Shown in pieces: positions 1-14,165 of a DNA stretch of 64,000 nt (positions are counted from its first letter, which is position 1; the number at the start of each line of letters is the position of its first letter). A program made the translations under genes and the position numbers. Under the pieces are notes generated by a model that did not search any database, was not told the origin of the DNA, and saw only the letters and a list, made by a program, of their open reading frames with translations. The stretch is from contig NZ_JALKFS010000005.1 of the NCBI RefSeq assembly GCF_023051145.1, positions 2,993,733-3,057,732 on the forward strand. The letters run 5' to 3'. The DNA comes from Williamsia sp. DF01-3 (GTDB lineage Bacteria; Actinomycetota; Actinomycetes; Mycobacteriales; Mycobacteriaceae).

Positions 1-337
1 GCACGGCTCCGAAGATCACCATCGACGACGCACGCATTCGCTGGGACCTACCGGCGCACCTGACCGATCGGCACATCCGGGCGATGACACCCCACCCGGG
101 CGCCTGGACCACGCTGGATGATCTGCGGGTCAAGGTGTTACGTTCGTCGATGGTCACCGATCCTGTTGATGTGGCGCCGGCCCCGGGCGAGCTGGCCGTG
201 ACGAAGAAGGCCCTGTACGTGGGTACCAAGACGGTGCCGATTCGACTGGATTCCGTTCAGCCGCAAGGCAAAAAGCTATGGCCGGTCCCGACTGGGCGCG
301 CGGGGCCAGGCTCACCGATGGACAGGCACTCACATGA
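1..337 (+). CDS. fmt: Methionyl-tRNA formyltransferase, C-terminal part (5' end outside window, apparent frameshift)
   Basis: C-terminal domain of the enzyme that formylates initiator Met-tRNA. Reading from base 3, the peptide runs [18 protein letters not shown] and on through a stretch typical of the Fmt C-terminal OB-fold ([17 protein letters not shown]). After the A5 run at 270-274 the open frame turns into atypical sequence. The +1-corrected frame instead reads [20 protein letters not shown] and stops at TGA 335-337, which overlaps the rsmB ATG at 334 as ATGA. The family-like end and the coupling both favour one missing A in the sequence over a real lesion. Synteny with fmt-rsmB-rpe in M. 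tuberculosis supports the identity. Confidence 0.85.
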
Positions 338-1701
338 ACCGCCCCGTTGACGATCAGGAACACACCCCGATAGATCCGGCCCGGCAGGCTGCCGTGGAGG
401 TGCTGGCCGCTGTGCGCGAGCGCGACGCCTACGCCAACCTGGTACTGCCGAAGATGCTGCGGGACCGCAAGATCACCGGCCGCGACGCTGCCCTGGCCAC
501 CGAACTGACCTACGGCACCAGCCGTGCGGTGGGGTTGCTCGACCAGATTATCTCCGACGTCGCGAAAAGGCCTGTCGAGGAGATCGACGGGGTGGTCCTC
601 GATGTGCTGCGGTTGGGTGCATACCAACTGTTGCGGACGCGGATCGGCGCGCATGCCGCCGTCTCGACGTCGGTGGATCTCGTCCGGTCCCGCGCCGGTC
701 ACGGACCTGTGGGTTTCGCAAATGCAGTGCTACGCAAGATCTCTCAGCGCACCGAAGAGCTGTGGGTGGACGCGCTCGCACCGTCGATCAGTGAAGACGT
801 CGTCGGTCATCTGGCATTTCAGTACGCTCATCCGCGCTGGATCGCCGAGGTGTTCGCCGACGCGCTCGGTGGTTCGGCGGGTGCTCTGCAGGCCGCGCTG
901 GCTGCGGACGACGAGCGCCCGTCGACCCATCTGGTCGCCCGGCCGGGCATGATCACCGCCGACGAACTCGCCGCCGTCACCGGAGGTGACGTGGGTCGCT
1001 ACTCGCCCTACTGCGTGTACCTCGACAGCGGCGATCCCGGCGACATCGAACCGATCCGTGAAGGTCTGGCCGGCGTCCAGGACGAAGGCAGTCAACTGGT
1101 GGCCCGCGCGCTGGCGATCGCTCCACTCGACGGCGACGACGCCGGTCGATGGCTTGATCTGTGCGCCGGTCCCGGTGGCAAGGCGGCTTTGCTCGGCGCT
1201 CTTGCCGACATAGACGGTGCACGGGTCACCGCGGTCGAGAAGGCCCCGCACCGCGCCGAATTGATCCGTAAGGCAACCCGGGAGCTACCCGTCGACGTGA
1301 TCGTCGGCGACGGGCGTGACCCAGGCCTGGAGTCCGGTTTCGACCGTGTACTGGTGGACGCCCCGTGCACCGGCCTCGGTGCCCTCCGGCGCCGGCCAGA
1401 GGCCCGGTGGCGACGCAACCCAGGTGACGTTCCCGATCTCGTCGCGCTGCAGAAGCAGTTGCTGGCGTCGGCGGTGGACCAGCTGCGGCCGGGTGGTGTG
1501 GTGGTCTACTCCACGTGCTCACCACACCCGGCCGAAACCCGCGAGGTGGCGGATTGGGCGGTCGCCGAGTTGCCGGTGACCGCACTGGACACCCGTGACC
1601 TGGTACCCGTCGACGATCTGACCGGAGGGCCGTACGTGCAGCTCTGGCCTCACCTGCACGGCACCGACGCCATGTTCTTCGCGGCGCTCCGCAAGAACTG
1701 A
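334..1701 (+). CDS. rsmB: 16S rRNA (cytosine-C5) methyltransferase RsmB/Sun family
   Basis: 455-residue SAM-dependent m5C methyltransferase acting on 16S rRNA. The N-terminal NusB-like RNA-binding domain covers about residues 10-150 ([20 protein letters not shown]). The Rossmann domain has the SAM loop [14 protein letters not shown] near residue 274. It also has both family cysteines: the [14 protein letters not shown] motif near 346 and the [10 protein letters not shown] motif near 395, which holds the nucleophile. The ATG overlaps the corrected fmt stop (ATGA), so translation is probably coupled. Length is normal for the family. Two roles in one operon, initiator tRNA and rRNA modification, are usual for fmt-rsmB. 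Confidence 0.93.
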   Translation: MNRPVDDQEHTPIDPARQAAVEVLAAVRERDAYANLVLPKMLRDRKITGRDAALATELTYGTSRAVGLLDQIISDVAKRPVEEIDGVVLDVLRLGAYQLLRTRIGAHAAVSTSVDLVRSRAGHGPVGFANAVLRKISQRTEELWVDALAPSISEDVVGHLAFQYAHPRWIAEVFADALGGSAGALQAALAADDERPSTHLVARPGMITADELAAVTGGDVGRYSPYCVYLDSGDPGDIEPIREGLAGVQDEGSQLVARALAIAPLDGDDAGRWLDLCAGPGGKAALLGALADIDGARVTAVEKAPHRAELIRKATRELPVDVIVGDGRDPGLESGFDRVLVDAPCTGLGALRRRPEARWRRNPGDVPDLVALQKQLLASAVDQLRPGGVVVYSTCSPHPAETREVADWAVAELPVTALDTRDLVPVDDLTGGPYVQLWPHLHGTDAMFFAALRKN

Positions 1702-1776
1702 TCGGCGGATACTTCGCGCCAAAACGCGTGTGCAGCAGTCCGGACCGGTCCGTTGGGTTGGGTCTCGACCCGACAT

Positions 1777-1789
1777 TAGGATGACTGCA
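1777..1789 (+). promoter_or_regulatory. Leaderless promoter of rpe
   Basis: The -10 hexamer TAGGAT (1777-1782) lies 6 nt before the rpe ATG at 1789, placing the predicted transcription start on or next to the start codon. There is no Shine-Dalgarno sequence. Inferred from spacing only. Confidence 0.5.
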
Positions 1790-2457
1790 TGTCGAATCAG
1801 CCGATGATCGCGCCGTCCATCCTGTCCGCCGACTTCGCCAGGCTCGGAGCCGAAGCAGATGCGGTCACCGGTGCCGATTGGCTACACGTCGATGTGATGG
1901 ACGGTCACTTCGTCCCGAACCTCACTCTCGGCCTACCGGTGGTGCAAAGCCTGCTCAAGAGCACGGACATACCGATCGACTGCCACTTGATGATCGAGGA
2001 CCCGAAGCGGTGGGCCCCGGGTTATGCCGAGGCGGGGGCACACAACGTCACCTTTCACGCGGAGGCCACCGACGATCCCGTGGCCGTGGGGCGCGACATC
2101 CGGGCCGCCGGAGCGAAGGCAGGTCTGAGTATCAAACCCGGCACGTCCCTCGACCCGTACCTCGAGATCCTCAAAGAGTTCGACACGTTGCTGGTGATGA
2201 GTGTCGAACCCGGTTTCGGCGGACAGTCGTTCATCCCTGACGTGCTCGACAAGGTCCGGCGGATCCGAAAGCTCGTTGACTCCGGAGAATTGCGGGTGCT
2301 CGTCGAGATCGACGGGGGCATCAACGCGGACACCATCGAACAAGCGGCCGCGGCCGGTGTCGATTGTTTTGTTGCAGGGTCGGCGGTCTACGGGGCCGAT
2401 GACCCCGCACAAGCCGTCGAATCGCTTCGCGCACAGGCGCTCAGCGCTCGACAGTGA
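1789..2457 (+). CDS. rpe: Ribulose-phosphate 3-epimerase
   Basis: 222-residue TIM-barrel enzyme interconverting ribulose 5-phosphate and xylulose 5-phosphate in the pentose phosphate pathway. Visible motifs are [13 protein letters not shown] at the N-terminus, the metal/catalytic [14 protein letters not shown] near residue 36, [22 protein letters not shown] near 135 and [10 protein letters not shown] near 178. Length and order fit the family. It is followed by ribD with a 4-nt overlap. Its ribulose 5-phosphate substrate is also the precursor used by RibBA downstream, which may explain the pairing. Confidence 0.96.
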   Translation: MSNQPMIAPSILSADFARLGAEADAVTGADWLHVDVMDGHFVPNLTLGLPVVQSLLKSTDIPIDCHLMIEDPKRWAPGYAEAGAHNVTFHAEATDDPVAVGRDIRAAGAKAGLSIKPGTSLDPYLEILKEFDTLLVMSVEPGFGGQSFIPDVLDKVRRIRKLVDSGELRVLVEIDGGINADTIEQAAAAGVDCFVAGSAVYGADDPAQAVESLRAQALSARQ

Positions 2458-3485
2458 CGAGCGCCGCGACTCCCGTGACCGGACCTGTCTCAGCGGCGAT
2501 GCACCGCGCGATGAGTGAATCGATCGGTGCGCGCGGACTGAGCACGCCGAACCCGCCGGTCGGCGCGGTGATCTTGGACGCGGACGGAAACGTCGCCGGG
2601 GTCGGACACACCAGGGAGGCCGGGGGCCCGCACGCCGAGGTGGTCGCTCTCGGGCAGGCAGGAGACAGAGCTGCGGGTGGGACCGCGGTGGTGACCCTCG
2701 AGCCGTGCAATCACACCGGGCGAACCGGACCGTGTTCTGAGGCACTGATCGCCGCCGGCATCAGAGTCGTTCATTACGCGGTCGCCGACCCCAACCCCGT
2801 TGCCACGGGAGGACATCAGCGACTCGAGGCTGCGGGGATCGAGGTCCACGGCGGCGTGTGCGCCGACACGGTTGCCGCCGGCCCACTGCGCGAATGGTTG
2901 TTCCGTCAGGAGCACGGCCGTCCGATGGTGACCGCCAAGTTCGCCGCATCCGTCGACGGACGGGTCGCTGCGCCCGACGGCTCGAGTCAGTGGATCACGG
3001 GTCCGGCCGCACGTGAGCGTGTGCACGACGAACGTGCGCAGATCGACGCGATCGTCGTCGGCACGGGCACAGTACTGGCCGACGACCCGAGCCTCACCGC
3101 GAGGTACCCCGACGGCTCACTCCGGGAACACCAGCCGCTGCGAGTTGTCGTCGGATCGTCGGCCATCCCGCCACAGGCAAAGGTGTTCGACGGTCGAGCG
3201 CGCACCATCCGCGTTCGTGAGCACGAACCGGCAGCCGTGGTGGAGGCCCTGGCCGAGCTGAGCAATGTGCAGATCGAGGGCGGATCACGGTTGCTCGGTG
3301 CGTTCTTCGCGGCGGGTCTGGTCGACCGGGTGCAGGCGTATGTCGCCCCCCTGGTGATCGGCGGGGGACTCGCGGCCATCACGGACAACACCGTCACCAC
3401 CCTGCAACAGGCGAGGCGATTTTCGACCGATCGTGTGGAGACACTCGGTGACGACGTTCTGCTCACCCTGACCGCAACCCGCTGA
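2454..3485 (+). CDS. ribD: Bifunctional pyrimidine deaminase/reductase in riboflavin synthesis
   Basis: 343-residue two-domain enzyme for the second and third steps from GTP to riboflavin. The N-terminal CDA-fold deaminase has the zinc motifs HAEVVAL (about residue 60) and [11 protein letters not shown] (about 83). The C-terminal reductase begins around [13 protein letters not shown] (about 162) with SQWITG and [15 protein letters not shown]. The GTG start overlaps the rpe stop (GTGA). It lies upstream of, and outside, the FMN riboswitch that covers ribE-ribBA-ribH, so it may be expressed from the rpe promoter without that control. Confidence 0.95.
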   Translation: MTSAATPVTGPVSAAMHRAMSESIGARGLSTPNPPVGAVILDADGNVAGVGHTREAGGPHAEVVALGQAGDRAAGGTAVVTLEPCNHTGRTGPCSEALIAAGIRVVHYAVADPNPVATGGHQRLEAAGIEVHGGVCADTVAAGPLREWLFRQEHGRPMVTAKFAASVDGRVAAPDGSSQWITGPAARERVHDERAQIDAIVVGTGTVLADDPSLTARYPDGSLREHQPLRVVVGSSAIPPQAKVFDGRARTIRVREHEPAAVVEALAELSNVQIEGGSRLLGAFFAAGLVDRVQAYVAPLVIGGGLAAITDNTVTTLQQARRFSTDRVETLGDDVLLTLTATR

Positions 3486-3520
3486 CCGGCCATTTCATGG
3501 TCTTCTCGCTGGTCAGCGGG
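3478..3520 (+). terminator. Hairpin spanning the ribD stop codon, possible terminator
   Basis: Perfect 10-bp inverted repeat, CCCGCTGACC (3478-3487) and GGTCAGCGGG (3511-3520), with a 23-nt loop. It lies at the ribD 3' end just before the FMN riboswitch. There is no clear T-run, so termination is an inference. Confidence 0.45.
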
Positions 3521-3548
3521 ATCGATGGATGTGCTAACTTCGTAAGTG

Positions 3549-3705
3549 GAAGTTCTCGGGGCGGGGTGCAATTCCCCACCGGCGGTGATCGTGGGCGACA
3601 GTTCGTCCGCGGAGCCCGCGAGCGCCCGCATCAACCGATGCGGGGTCAGCAGATTCCGGTGAGATTCCGGAGCCGACGGTGATAGTCCGGATGAAAGAGA
3701 ACACC
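3549..3705 (+). ncRNA. FMN riboswitch (RFN element)
   Basis: The untranslated region upstream of ribE carries the conserved RFN blocks in order. These are TTCTCGGGGCGGGGTGCAAT with CCCCACCGGCGGTGAT, a variable arm, GATTCCGGTGAGATTCCGGA, CCGACGGTGATAGTCCGGAT and the closing GAAAGAGAACACC. These match the FMN aptamer family. The element ends about 70 nt before the ribE start. No strong hairpin with a U-run follows; small hairpins (for example TCGC-AGCA-GCGA at 3750-3761) sit just before the GAGGAG ribosome-binding site, so control of translation initiation is plausible but not shown. By family, FMN binding should turn down ribE-ribBA-ribH. Confidence 0.93.
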
Positions 3706-3775
3706 ACGGCCGGTCCGATGGATCGGCACGTGCGACGCCGCCCTGAGATCGCAGCAGCGATGTGAGGAGTTGGCG

Positions 3776-4374
3776 ATGTTCACCGGAATCGTCGAAGAAC
3801 GCGGCAGTATCGTCGAGCGTGAAGACCTGTCCGACGCGGCGCGGTTCACCGTTCGCGGGCCGCTGGTCACCAGCGATGCCGGTCACGGTGACTCGATCGC
3901 CGTCAACGGCGTCTGTCTGACCGTGGTCGAACTGCGGCCCGGCGGGGAGTTCACCGTCGATGTGATGGCCGAGACCCTCAGTCGCAGTTCACTGGCCACC
4001 GTCAGTCCCGGCAGCCCCGTCAACCTCGAGCGTGCGATGCCTGCCGGTGGCCGTTTCGGCGGACACATCGTGCAGGGGCACGTCGACGGTGTCGGCACCG
4101 TCCAGACCGTGAACCAGGCCGAGAACTGGACCGTCGTGCGGATCGGCACCACGACAGCGGTTGCCCGCTACATCGTCGAAAAGGGCTCGATCACCGTCGA
4201 CGGCGTGTCACTGACCGTTTCGGCCATCGGACCCGACTGGTTCGAGATCTCGCTCATCCCAACCACTCTCGATCTGACGACGCTGGGTGCGGCCGTCCCG
4301 GGGGTGGTCGTTAACCTGGAGGTCGACGTGATCGCCAAATACGTCGAACGGCTAGCCGCGATCGGAGTACAGCG

Positions 4375-4378
<4 letters not shown>
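3776..4378 (+). CDS. ribE: Riboflavin synthase alpha subunit
   Basis: 200-residue enzyme that dismutates two 6,7-dimethyl-8-ribityllumazine molecules to riboflavin. The sequence shows the internal duplication typical of the family: [10 protein letters not shown] with [13 protein letters not shown] in the first barrel, and [14 protein letters not shown] with [14 protein letters not shown] in the second. The ATG at 3776 is chosen over the in-frame TTG at 3770 because GAGGAG (3764-3769) is correctly spaced and MFTGIVEE is the family N-terminus. It is the first gene under the FMN riboswitch and its stop overlaps the ribBA start. It is also called ribC in some genomes. Confidence 0.95.
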
Positions 4379-6676
<2,298 letters not shown>

Positions 6677-6741
6677 CCTGGGTAACGCGGGTCCTCACCG
6701 GGGGCGGCGGCCGCGTGTGCGGACTTGTCGGCGCGGGGTAC

Positions 6742-6754
6742 TAGCCTGGAATCG
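6742..6754 (+). promoter_or_regulatory. Leaderless promoter of uvrC
   Basis: TAGCCT (6742-6747) lies 6 nt before the GTG start at 6754 with no ribosome-binding site between. The geometry matches the other leaderless promoters in this window. Confidence 0.5.
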
Positions 6755-8811
6755 TGCCTGACCCGTCTACGTACCGCCCGGCTCCGGGGAGCATTCCCAC
6801 CGAGCCCGGTGTGTACAAATCCCGGGACATCCACCATCGGGTGATCTACGTGGGCAAGGCGAAAAGTCTTCGTTCGCGACTGACCTCGTACTTCGCGGAC
6901 CTGTCCTCACTGCACCCCCGTACGCGCCAGATGGTGACCACGGCGGCGTCGGTCGAGTGGACCGTGGTGTCCACCGAAGTCGAGGCACTGCAACTCGAAT
7001 ACAACTGGATCAAAGAGTTCGATCCGCGTTTCAACGTCCGCTACCGCGACGACAAGAGCTACCCGATGCTCGCCGTCACGATGGCCGAGGAATACCCACG
7101 GTTGTTCGTCTACCGCGGACCACGTCGCAAGGGGGTCCGCTACTTCGGACCCTATTCGCATGCCTGGGCGATTCGCGAGACGCTCGATCTGCTCACCCGG
7201 GTATTTCCTGCGCGCACGTGTTCCTCGGGAGTGTTCAAGCGGCACAAGCAGATCGACCGACCTTGTCTGCTGGGTTACATCGACAAGTGCGCGGCCCCGT
7301 GCATCGGGCGCGTCAGCGCAGAAGAACACCGAACCATCGTCGAGGACTTCTGCGACTTCCTCGCCGGGCGCACCGATCGCATGATCAACAACCTCCAGGG
7401 CCAGATGGAACGCGCCTCGGCGGAGCTGGACTTCGAGCGCGCAGCCCGGCTGCGCGACGACATCGGGGCCCTGCGGCGGGCACTCGAACGGCAGGCCGTG
7501 GTGCTCGGAGACGGCACCGATGCCGATCTCGTGGCCATGGACGGCGACCAGCTCGAGGTGTCGGTGCAGGTCTTCCATGTTCGTGGTGGCCGCGTCCGTG
7601 GTCAGCGGGGGTGGATCGTGGAGAAGTCCGGCGACGACCAGATGGCCGAACAGGTCGGACAGTTCCTCACGCAGTTCTACGGCGAGCAGGTCGATCAAGC
7701 CGACTCGATCGACGTGGAGGAGGGCCACGCGAAGGCCGACCCGGTACCCCGGGAGGTGCTGGTCCAGACGCTGCCCCCGAACGTCGACGAAGTCCGTGAG
7801 TGGCTCTCGAGCCTGCGGGGGAGCAATGTGGACCTGCGCATCCCCCAACGCGGTGACAAACGGGCGCTGATGGAGACCCTGGCGCGCAACGCCGCCGACG
7901 CCCTCAACCAGCACAAGCTCAAGCGTGCGGGCGACCTGACGACCCGGTCGGCTGCCCTCACCGAGATCCAGGACACCCTCGGCCTCGACACCGCGCCGCT
8001 GCGAATCGAATGTATCGACATCTCGCACGTGCAGGGCACGGACGTGGTTGCATCGTTGGTGGTGTTCGAAGACGGCCTGCCACGCAAGTCCGACTATCGG
8101 CACTACGCGATCCGTGAGGCCGCCGGGGACGGCCGGTCCGACGATGTCGCGTCGATTGCCGAGGTCACGCGCCGACGCTTCCTGCGCCACCGTGCCGATG
8201 TCGCGGCCGCGGCTCCGGTGACAACCGCGGCGATCGGCGGGGGCATCGCGGCCAACGGCGTCGTCGAGGTGGATCCGAACGGGGGAGACATGGCGCCGGA
8301 AGCGGCGATCGACCCGAAGACGGGGCGCCCGCGCAAGTTCGCCTACCCACCGAATCTGTTTGTCGTGGACGGCGGCGCGCCACAGGTGCATGCGGCCGCG
8401 GCGGTCCTGGACGAGTTGAACATCACCGATGTCGCGGTGATCGGTCTGGCCAAACGGCTCGAAGAGGTATGGGTGCCCGGCGACGACGATCCGGTCATCT
8501 TCCCCCGGACCAGCGAAGCCCTCTTCCTGCTGCAGCGCGTACGCGATGAGGCGCACCGGTTCGCGATCAGCTTCCATCGCAGCAAGCGCAGCAAACGGAT
8601 GACCGCCTCGGCACTCGACGGCGTGCCCGGGTTGGGAGCAACCCGGCGTGCCGCTCTCGTCGCGCACTTCGGGTCGGTGGCCAATCTCCGGCAGGCCACC
8701 ATCGAACAGATCTCCGAGGTCCCCGGGATCGGCCAGACCACCGCTCGAGCGGTGCAAGAGGCACTTGTCGAACATAATCAGGGCAGTGAACAGACAGGAT
8801 CCGCCAGGTGA
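6754..8811 (+). CDS. uvrC: UvrABC system protein C, excinuclease subunit
   Basis: 685-residue nucleotide-excision-repair nuclease making the 3' and 5' incisions beside lesions marked by UvrAB. Domains in order: GIY-YIG nuclease (GVYKSRD then [14 protein letters not shown], residues about 18-45); the Cys-rich linker ([24 protein letters not shown]); a UvrB-interacting UVR motif ([20 protein letters not shown], about 215); the RNase H-like nuclease ([30 protein letters not shown]); and C-terminal helix-hairpin-helix pair ([29 protein letters not shown]). An Ala/Gly-rich insert of about 40 residues sits inside the RNase H-like domain, before [10 protein letters not shown]. Its stop overlaps the rapZ start. 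Confidence 0.96.
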   Translation: MPDPSTYRPAPGSIPTEPGVYKSRDIHHRVIYVGKAKSLRSRLTSYFADLSSLHPRTRQMVTTAASVEWTVVSTEVEALQLEYNWIKEFDPRFNVRYRDDKSYPMLAVTMAEEYPRLFVYRGPRRKGVRYFGPYSHAWAIRETLDLLTRVFPARTCSSGVFKRHKQIDRPCLLGYIDKCAAPCIGRVSAEEHRTIVEDFCDFLAGRTDRMINNLQGQMERASAELDFERAARLRDDIGALRRALERQAVVLGDGTDADLVAMDGDQLEVSVQVFHVRGGRVRGQRGWIVEKSGDDQMAEQVGQFLTQFYGEQVDQADSIDVEEGHAKADPVPREVLVQTLPPNVDEVREWLSSLRGSNVDLRIPQRGDKRALMETLARNAADALNQHKLKRAGDLTTRSAALTEIQDTLGLDTAPLRIECIDISHVQGTDVVASLVVFEDGLPRKSDYRHYAIREAAGDGRSDDVASIAEVTRRRFLRHRADVAAAAPVTTAAIGGGIAANGVVEVDPNGGDMAPEAAIDPKTGRPRKFAYPPNLFVVDGGAPQVHAAAAVLDELNITDVAVIGLAKRLEEVWVPGDDDPVIFPRTSEALFLLQRVRDEAHRFAISFHRSKRSKRMTASALDGVPGLGATRRAALVAHFGSVANLRQATIEQISEVPGIGQTTARAVQEALVEHNQGSEQTGSAR

Positions 8812-9722
8812 GTGAATCGCAGGCCGGCACCACAACCGGCGCCCCAGGGCTGACCGAGGTGTTGCTGGTCACCGGACTGTCCGGTGCCGGCAGCAGCACT
8901 GTTGCGAACCTGCTCGAAGACGCCGGCTGGTACGTGGTCGACAACGTCCCGCACACCTTGATCAGGTCGATGGTGGACGTGGCCCGCCGCGACGACTCCG
9001 CCATCTCCCGGATGGCCATCGTGATGCGTATCCAGATCGACTCCTACGCCTCGGCCCTCGATGCCTTGCGCTCCGAACTGGCCCTGACCGGTGTCGATCC
9101 CAAAGTGGTGTTCATCGAGGCGTCAGACCAGGTGCTGGTACAGAGGTTCGAGCAGGTACGTCGCCGACATCCTCTGCAAGGCAACGGCACTCTGATCTCG
9201 GCCATCGCGACCGAGCGGGCGATGCTGGCTGCGGTGAAGGAACGCGCGGATCTTGTCATCGACACCTCGAACCTGTCGGTGGCCAGGTTGCGGGTGATCA
9301 TCGAGGGCGCATATGCGAACGCGTCGGTCGCGGACGTGAGCGTGGTGGTCGAGTCGTTCGGGTTCAAATACGGGCTGCCGATCGACGCGGACATGGTGGC
9401 CGACGTTCGTTTCCTGCCCAATCCACACTGGGTGCCCGAGCTCCGCGACCACAACGGTCTCGAGGAGCCGGTGCGGGACTACGTGTTGGGTCAAGAGGGC
9501 GCCGATGAGTTCCTGGAGAAATACGAGCAGATCTTGAGACTGGTCGGTGCGGGATACCGGCGCGAGGGCAAGAGGTACATGACGGTTGCCATCGGGTGCA
9601 CCGGTGGAAAACACCGAAGCGTCGCGATGAGCGAGGCCATCGCCGCCCGATTGTCGTGCCCGGCCGATGGCGCGGCCGCTTTTGCGGTACGGGTGGCCCA
9701 TCGGGATCTGGGCCGCGAATGA
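8808..9722 (+). CDS. rapZ: RNase adapter / nucleotide-binding protein RapZ (YvcJ family)
   Basis: 304-residue P-loop protein. The N-terminal Walker A reads [20 protein letters not shown], followed by [10 protein letters not shown]. The C-terminal half carries the family signature [20 protein letters not shown]. In E. coli RapZ controls glmS via small-RNA decay; actinobacterial homologues hydrolyse nucleotides, but their targets are less clear. The GTG start overlaps the uvrC stop, and the stop overlaps the yvcK ATG. The uvrC-rapZ-yvcK-whiA order is conserved in Gram-positive bacteria. Confidence 0.95.
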   Translation: MSESQAGTTTGAPGLTEVLLVTGLSGAGSSTVANLLEDAGWYVVDNVPHTLIRSMVDVARRDDSAISRMAIVMRIQIDSYASALDALRSELALTGVDPKVVFIEASDQVLVQRFEQVRRRHPLQGNGTLISAIATERAMLAAVKERADLVIDTSNLSVARLRVIIEGAYANASVADVSVVVESFGFKYGLPIDADMVADVRFLPNPHWVPELRDHNGLEEPVRDYVLGQEGADEFLEKYEQILRLVGAGYRREGKRYMTVAIGCTGGKHRSVAMSEAIAARLSCPADGAAAFAVRVAHRDLGRE

Positions 9723-10771
9723 CCGGCCGAGACCCCTCGATCGTCGCGCTGGGTGGGGGGCATGGTCTGTACGCCACCCTCACCGCCATGCGCCGGTTGA
9801 GCGGCGACGTGACCGCCGTGGTGACGGTCGCCGACGACGGCGGGTCGTCCGGACGTCTGCGGTCTGAACTCGGCGTCCTGCCGCCCGGTGACCTCCGGAT
9901 GGCCATTGCCGCCTTGCTCGCTGCCACCGATCCAGAGGGTCGGAATGTCGGCGGGGTCCCCGGTGCGCAGCCACCCGAGGAGTGGGCCGCACTGTTGCAG
10001 CACCGTTTCGGCGGACGCGGAGCTCTGGCCGGCCATCCGATCGGAAATCTGTTGCTCGCCGGGCTCACCGAGGTAACCGGTGACGCGGTCAAGGCGCTGG
10101 AGATGATCACCACATTGTTCGGTGTGCAGGGCAGGGTGTTGCCGATGTCGGCCACCGCCCTCGACATCGAAGCCGATGTGTCCGGGCTCGAAGCCGACCC
10201 GCGGATCAGCCATTCGATCCGCGGTCAGGTCGCGGTCGCGACCACGCCGGGCAAGGTGCGCCGGGTCCGGTTGCTGCCGCACCAGCCGCCGGCGTGCCGG
10301 GAGGCCGTCGACGCCATCGACGGAGCCGATCTGGTGGTCCTCGGCCCGGGGTCCTGGTTCTCGAGCGTGATCCCGCATGTGTTGGTGCCCGAGCAGCTCG
10401 CTGCCCTCAAACGGACGGCGGCCCGCAAGATCCTGATCGTCAACCTCGCCCCCGAACCCGGTGAGACGGCCGGTTTTTCGGTTGAACGCCACCTGCACGT
10501 CCTGCTCGCCCACGCCGACGATTTCCGGGTCGACCACGTGGTCGTCGACTCGGCGTCGGTGCCGTTCGGTCGCGAACGCGAGCACGTGGAACGAGCTGCC
10601 GCGAAGTTCGGTGCCACGTTGCACGACGGCGAACTGGCAGTCCCTGGCACCCACACCCACGACCCCGCTCGCGTGGCGGCTCTCATCGCCGGCCTGTGCG
10701 ATAGTGAAGCCGCCAGTTACAGATCGATAGTTCCAACAACCACAGAGGGAGACGGCGTCCGGTGGCGATGA
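9719..10771 (+). CDS. yvcK: Gluconeogenesis factor YvcK/CofD-like
   Basis: 350-residue CofD-superfamily protein linked in M. tuberculosis (CuvA) and Bacillus to carbon use, cell shape and peptidoglycan control. Motifs: [20 protein letters not shown] at the N-terminus, [20 protein letters not shown] with the UDP-sugar-binding loop, [11 protein letters not shown] and [15 protein letters not shown]. The ATG at 9719 is chosen because it overlaps the rapZ stop and gives the canonical N-terminus; a longer open frame from 9596 lies inside rapZ. It overlaps whiA by 10 nt. Confidence 0.94.
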   Translation: MTGRDPSIVALGGGHGLYATLTAMRRLSGDVTAVVTVADDGGSSGRLRSELGVLPPGDLRMAIAALLAATDPEGRNVGGVPGAQPPEEWAALLQHRFGGRGALAGHPIGNLLLAGLTEVTGDAVKALEMITTLFGVQGRVLPMSATALDIEADVSGLEADPRISHSIRGQVAVATTPGKVRRVRLLPHQPPACREAVDAIDGADLVVLGPGSWFSSVIPHVLVPEQLAALKRTAARKILIVNLAPEPGETAGFSVERHLHVLLAHADDFRVDHVVVDSASVPFGREREHVERAAAKFGATLHDGELAVPGTHTHDPARVAALIAGLCDSEAASYRSIVPTTTEGDGVRWR

Positions 10772-11745
10772 CATCCGCGGTCAAAGACGAATTGAGTCGT
10801 CTGGCGGTCACGCAGGTGAGCAGCCGGAAGGCCGAGGTCTCGGCTCTGCTGCGTTTCGCGGGCGGACTCCACATCGTCGCGGGACGTGTGGTGGTGGAGG
10901 CCGAGGTCGACCTCGGCAACGTCGCACGGCGGCTGCGCCAGGCGATCTTCGACCTCTACGGGTACAACTCCGAGTTCCACGTCCTCAGTGCCGGCGGCAT
11001 CCGCAAGAGCGCCCGGTACATCGTTCGCGTCACCAAGGATGGCGAGGCTCTGGCCCGTCAGACCGGCCTGCTGGACATGCGTGGCAGGCCCGTGCGCGGC
11101 CTACCGGCCCAGGTGGTCGGCGGCACCGTCGGTGATGCCGAAGCTGCTTGGCGCGGAGCATTTCTCGCGCACGGATCGTTGACCGAGCCCGGCCGTTCCT
11201 CGGCCCTGGAGGTCAGCTGCCCCGGGCCGGAGGCCGCGCTGGCCCTGGTGGGTGCAGCTCGGCGGCTCGGTGTCACCGCCAAGGCCCGTGAGGTCCGCGG
11301 CGCCGACCGCGTGGTGATCCGCGACGGCGAGGCCATCGGCGCGTTGCTGACCCGGATGGGAGCGCAGGACACCCGGCTCACCTGGGAGGAGCGGCGGATG
11401 CGCCGCGAGGTGCGTGCCACCGCCAACCGCCTGGCCAACTTCGACGACGCCAATCTGCGTCGGTCGGCGCGCGCCGCTGTTGCGGCTGCCGCCCGGGTGG
11501 AGCGCGCGCTCGAAATTCTCGGCGACCAGGTGCCGGACCACCTGATCTCGGCGGGACAGCTCCGGATCACCCACCGGCAGGCATCGCTGGAGGAGCTGGG
11601 CCAGCTCGCCGATCCGCCGATGACGAAAGACGCTGTGGCGGGCCGTATCCGGCGTCTGCTGTCGATGGCCGACAAAAAGGCACGGACCGAAGGCATCCCC
11701 GACACCGAGTCGGCGGTCACCGCTGACCTGCTCGACGACGACTGA
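10762..11745 (+). CDS. whiA: DNA-binding protein WhiA, sporulation/division regulator
   Basis: 327 residues. The N-terminal half is the LAGLIDADG-like fold found in WhiA ([34 protein letters not shown]). The C-terminal half is a helix-turn-helix DNA-binding region ([25 protein letters not shown]). In Streptomyces WhiA works with WhiB to switch on division genes at sporulation; in non-sporulating relatives it is linked to division or chromosome functions. The GTG start lies inside the last codons of yvcK, so it is translationally coupled. A gap with a new promoter follows. Confidence 0.94.
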   Translation: MAMTSAVKDELSRLAVTQVSSRKAEVSALLRFAGGLHIVAGRVVVEAEVDLGNVARRLRQAIFDLYGYNSEFHVLSAGGIRKSARYIVRVTKDGEALARQTGLLDMRGRPVRGLPAQVVGGTVGDAEAAWRGAFLAHGSLTEPGRSSALEVSCPGPEAALALVGAARRLGVTAKAREVRGADRVVIRDGEAIGALLTRMGAQDTRLTWEERRMRREVRATANRLANFDDANLRRSARAAVAAAARVERALEILGDQVPDHLISAGQLRITHRQASLEELGQLADPPMTKDAVAGRIRRLLSMADKKARTEGIPDTESAVTADLLDDD

Positions 11746-11821
11746 CGAGCGGGGCCGGGCGCTTCGGCGTCCCACCACACCCGGTGCCAGGACCGGGCGT
11801 GCCTGGCTGTTCGGGGCCGAC

Positions 11822-12912
<1,091 letters not shown>

Positions 12913-12946
12913 TCCGGTCCTTCCAGCGCCAGGAGACGACGTACCC

Positions 12947-14164
12947 GTGACCACCTCGGTTCCCACCCTCGCCGATTTGCTCGAGACCGGAGTGGAAGGA
13001 AGGACCGTGCTGGTCCGTTCCGACCTCAACGTGCCTCTCGACGGCGGCAAGATCACCGACGCCGGACGCATTGTTGCGTCGGCGCCGACCATCAAGGCTC
13101 TGTCCGACGCAGGTGCCAAGGTCATCGTGACCGCGCACCTGGGCCGTCCGAAGGGGGTGCCCGACCCGGCGTTCTCCCTCGCGCCGGTCGCCGAGCGTCT
13201 CGGCACCGAGCTGGGCCGTAACGTCCAGCTCGCCGGTGACGTGGTCGGCGGGGACGCGCTGGCTCGCTCGGAAGGTCTGACCGACGGCGACGTGCTGTTG
13301 GTCGAAAATGTGCGGTTCGATCCGCGCGAGACCTCCAAGGACGCAGCCGAGCGCGAGAAGCTCGCCAAGGCGCTGGTGGAGTTGACCGGCGATGAGGGTG
13401 CGTTCGTCTCCGACGGATTCGGTGTGGTGCACCGTGAGCAGGCATCGGTGTACGACGTGGCAAAGCTGTTGCCGCACTACGCCGGTGGCCTGGTCGCAGC
13501 CGAGGTCGAGGTTCTGGCCAAGCTGACCACCGACACCGCCCGGCCTTACGCCGTGGTGCTCGGCGGCTCCAAGGTGTCGGACAAGATCGGCGTCATCGAG
13601 GCCCTGGCGCCCAAGGTCGACACCCTGGTGATCGGCGGAGGTATGGCGTTCACCTTCCTCGCCGCACGTGGGCTGTCGGTCGGTTCGTCGTTGCTGCAGG
13701 AAGACCAGATCGAGGTCTGCAAGTCCTTGCTCGAGCGGTTCGGAGACGTCATCCACCTGCCGGTGGACGTGGTCGTGGCCGACAAGTTCGCGGCCGACGC
13801 CGAGGCCCAAACCGTGTCGGCAGAAGAGATCCCGGGCGGCTGGATGGGATTGGACATCGGTCCCGAGTCGGTCAAGCGCTTCGCAGCGGTGTTGCACGAG
13901 GCCAAGACCGTGTTCTGGAATGGTCCGGCCGGCGTCTTCGAGTTCGAGAAGTTCGCCGCCGGCACCAAGGGCCTGGCCCAGGCCATCATCGAAGCCACCA
14001 GCGGGGGAGCGTTCTCCGTGGTCGGCGGCGGCGACAGCGCGGCGGCGGTCCGAACCCTCGGTCTCCCCGAGGACGGGTTCTCGCACATCTCGACCGGCGG
14101 CGGTGCGTCTCTGGAGTATCTCGAAGGCAAAGAGTTGCCCGGACTGAAGGTGTTGGAGAACTGA
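12947..14164 (+). CDS. pgk: Phosphoglycerate kinase
   Basis: 405-residue enzyme that forms ATP from 1,3-bisphosphoglycerate. Motifs are [15 protein letters not shown] and [13 protein letters not shown] in the N-domain, the hinge region, and in the nucleotide domain [40 protein letters not shown] and [11 protein letters not shown]. The GTG start follows gap by 34 nt with AGGAG-like sequence (CAGGAGACGACG). It sits one base before tpiA, consistent with co-transcription. Confidence 0.97.
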   Translation: MTTSVPTLADLLETGVEGRTVLVRSDLNVPLDGGKITDAGRIVASAPTIKALSDAGAKVIVTAHLGRPKGVPDPAFSLAPVAERLGTELGRNVQLAGDVVGGDALARSEGLTDGDVLLVENVRFDPRETSKDAAEREKLAKALVELTGDEGAFVSDGFGVVHREQASVYDVAKLLPHYAGGLVAAEVEVLAKLTTDTARPYAVVLGGSKVSDKIGVIEALAPKVDTLVIGGGMAFTFLAARGLSVGSSLLQEDQIEVCKSLLERFGDVIHLPVDVVVADKFAADAEAQTVSAEEIPGGWMGLDIGPESVKRFAAVLHEAKTVFWNGPAGVFEFEKFAAGTKGLAQAIIEATSGGAFSVVGGGDSAAAVRTLGLPEDGFSHISTGGGASLEYLEGKELPGLKVLEN

Positions 14165-14165
14165 G

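Noticed and set aside
6907-8835. A 642-residue open frame antisense to uvrC
   Set aside because: Long antisense frames are common in high-GC DNA; no domain, no ribosome-binding site, and uvrC is unmistakable on the other strand.
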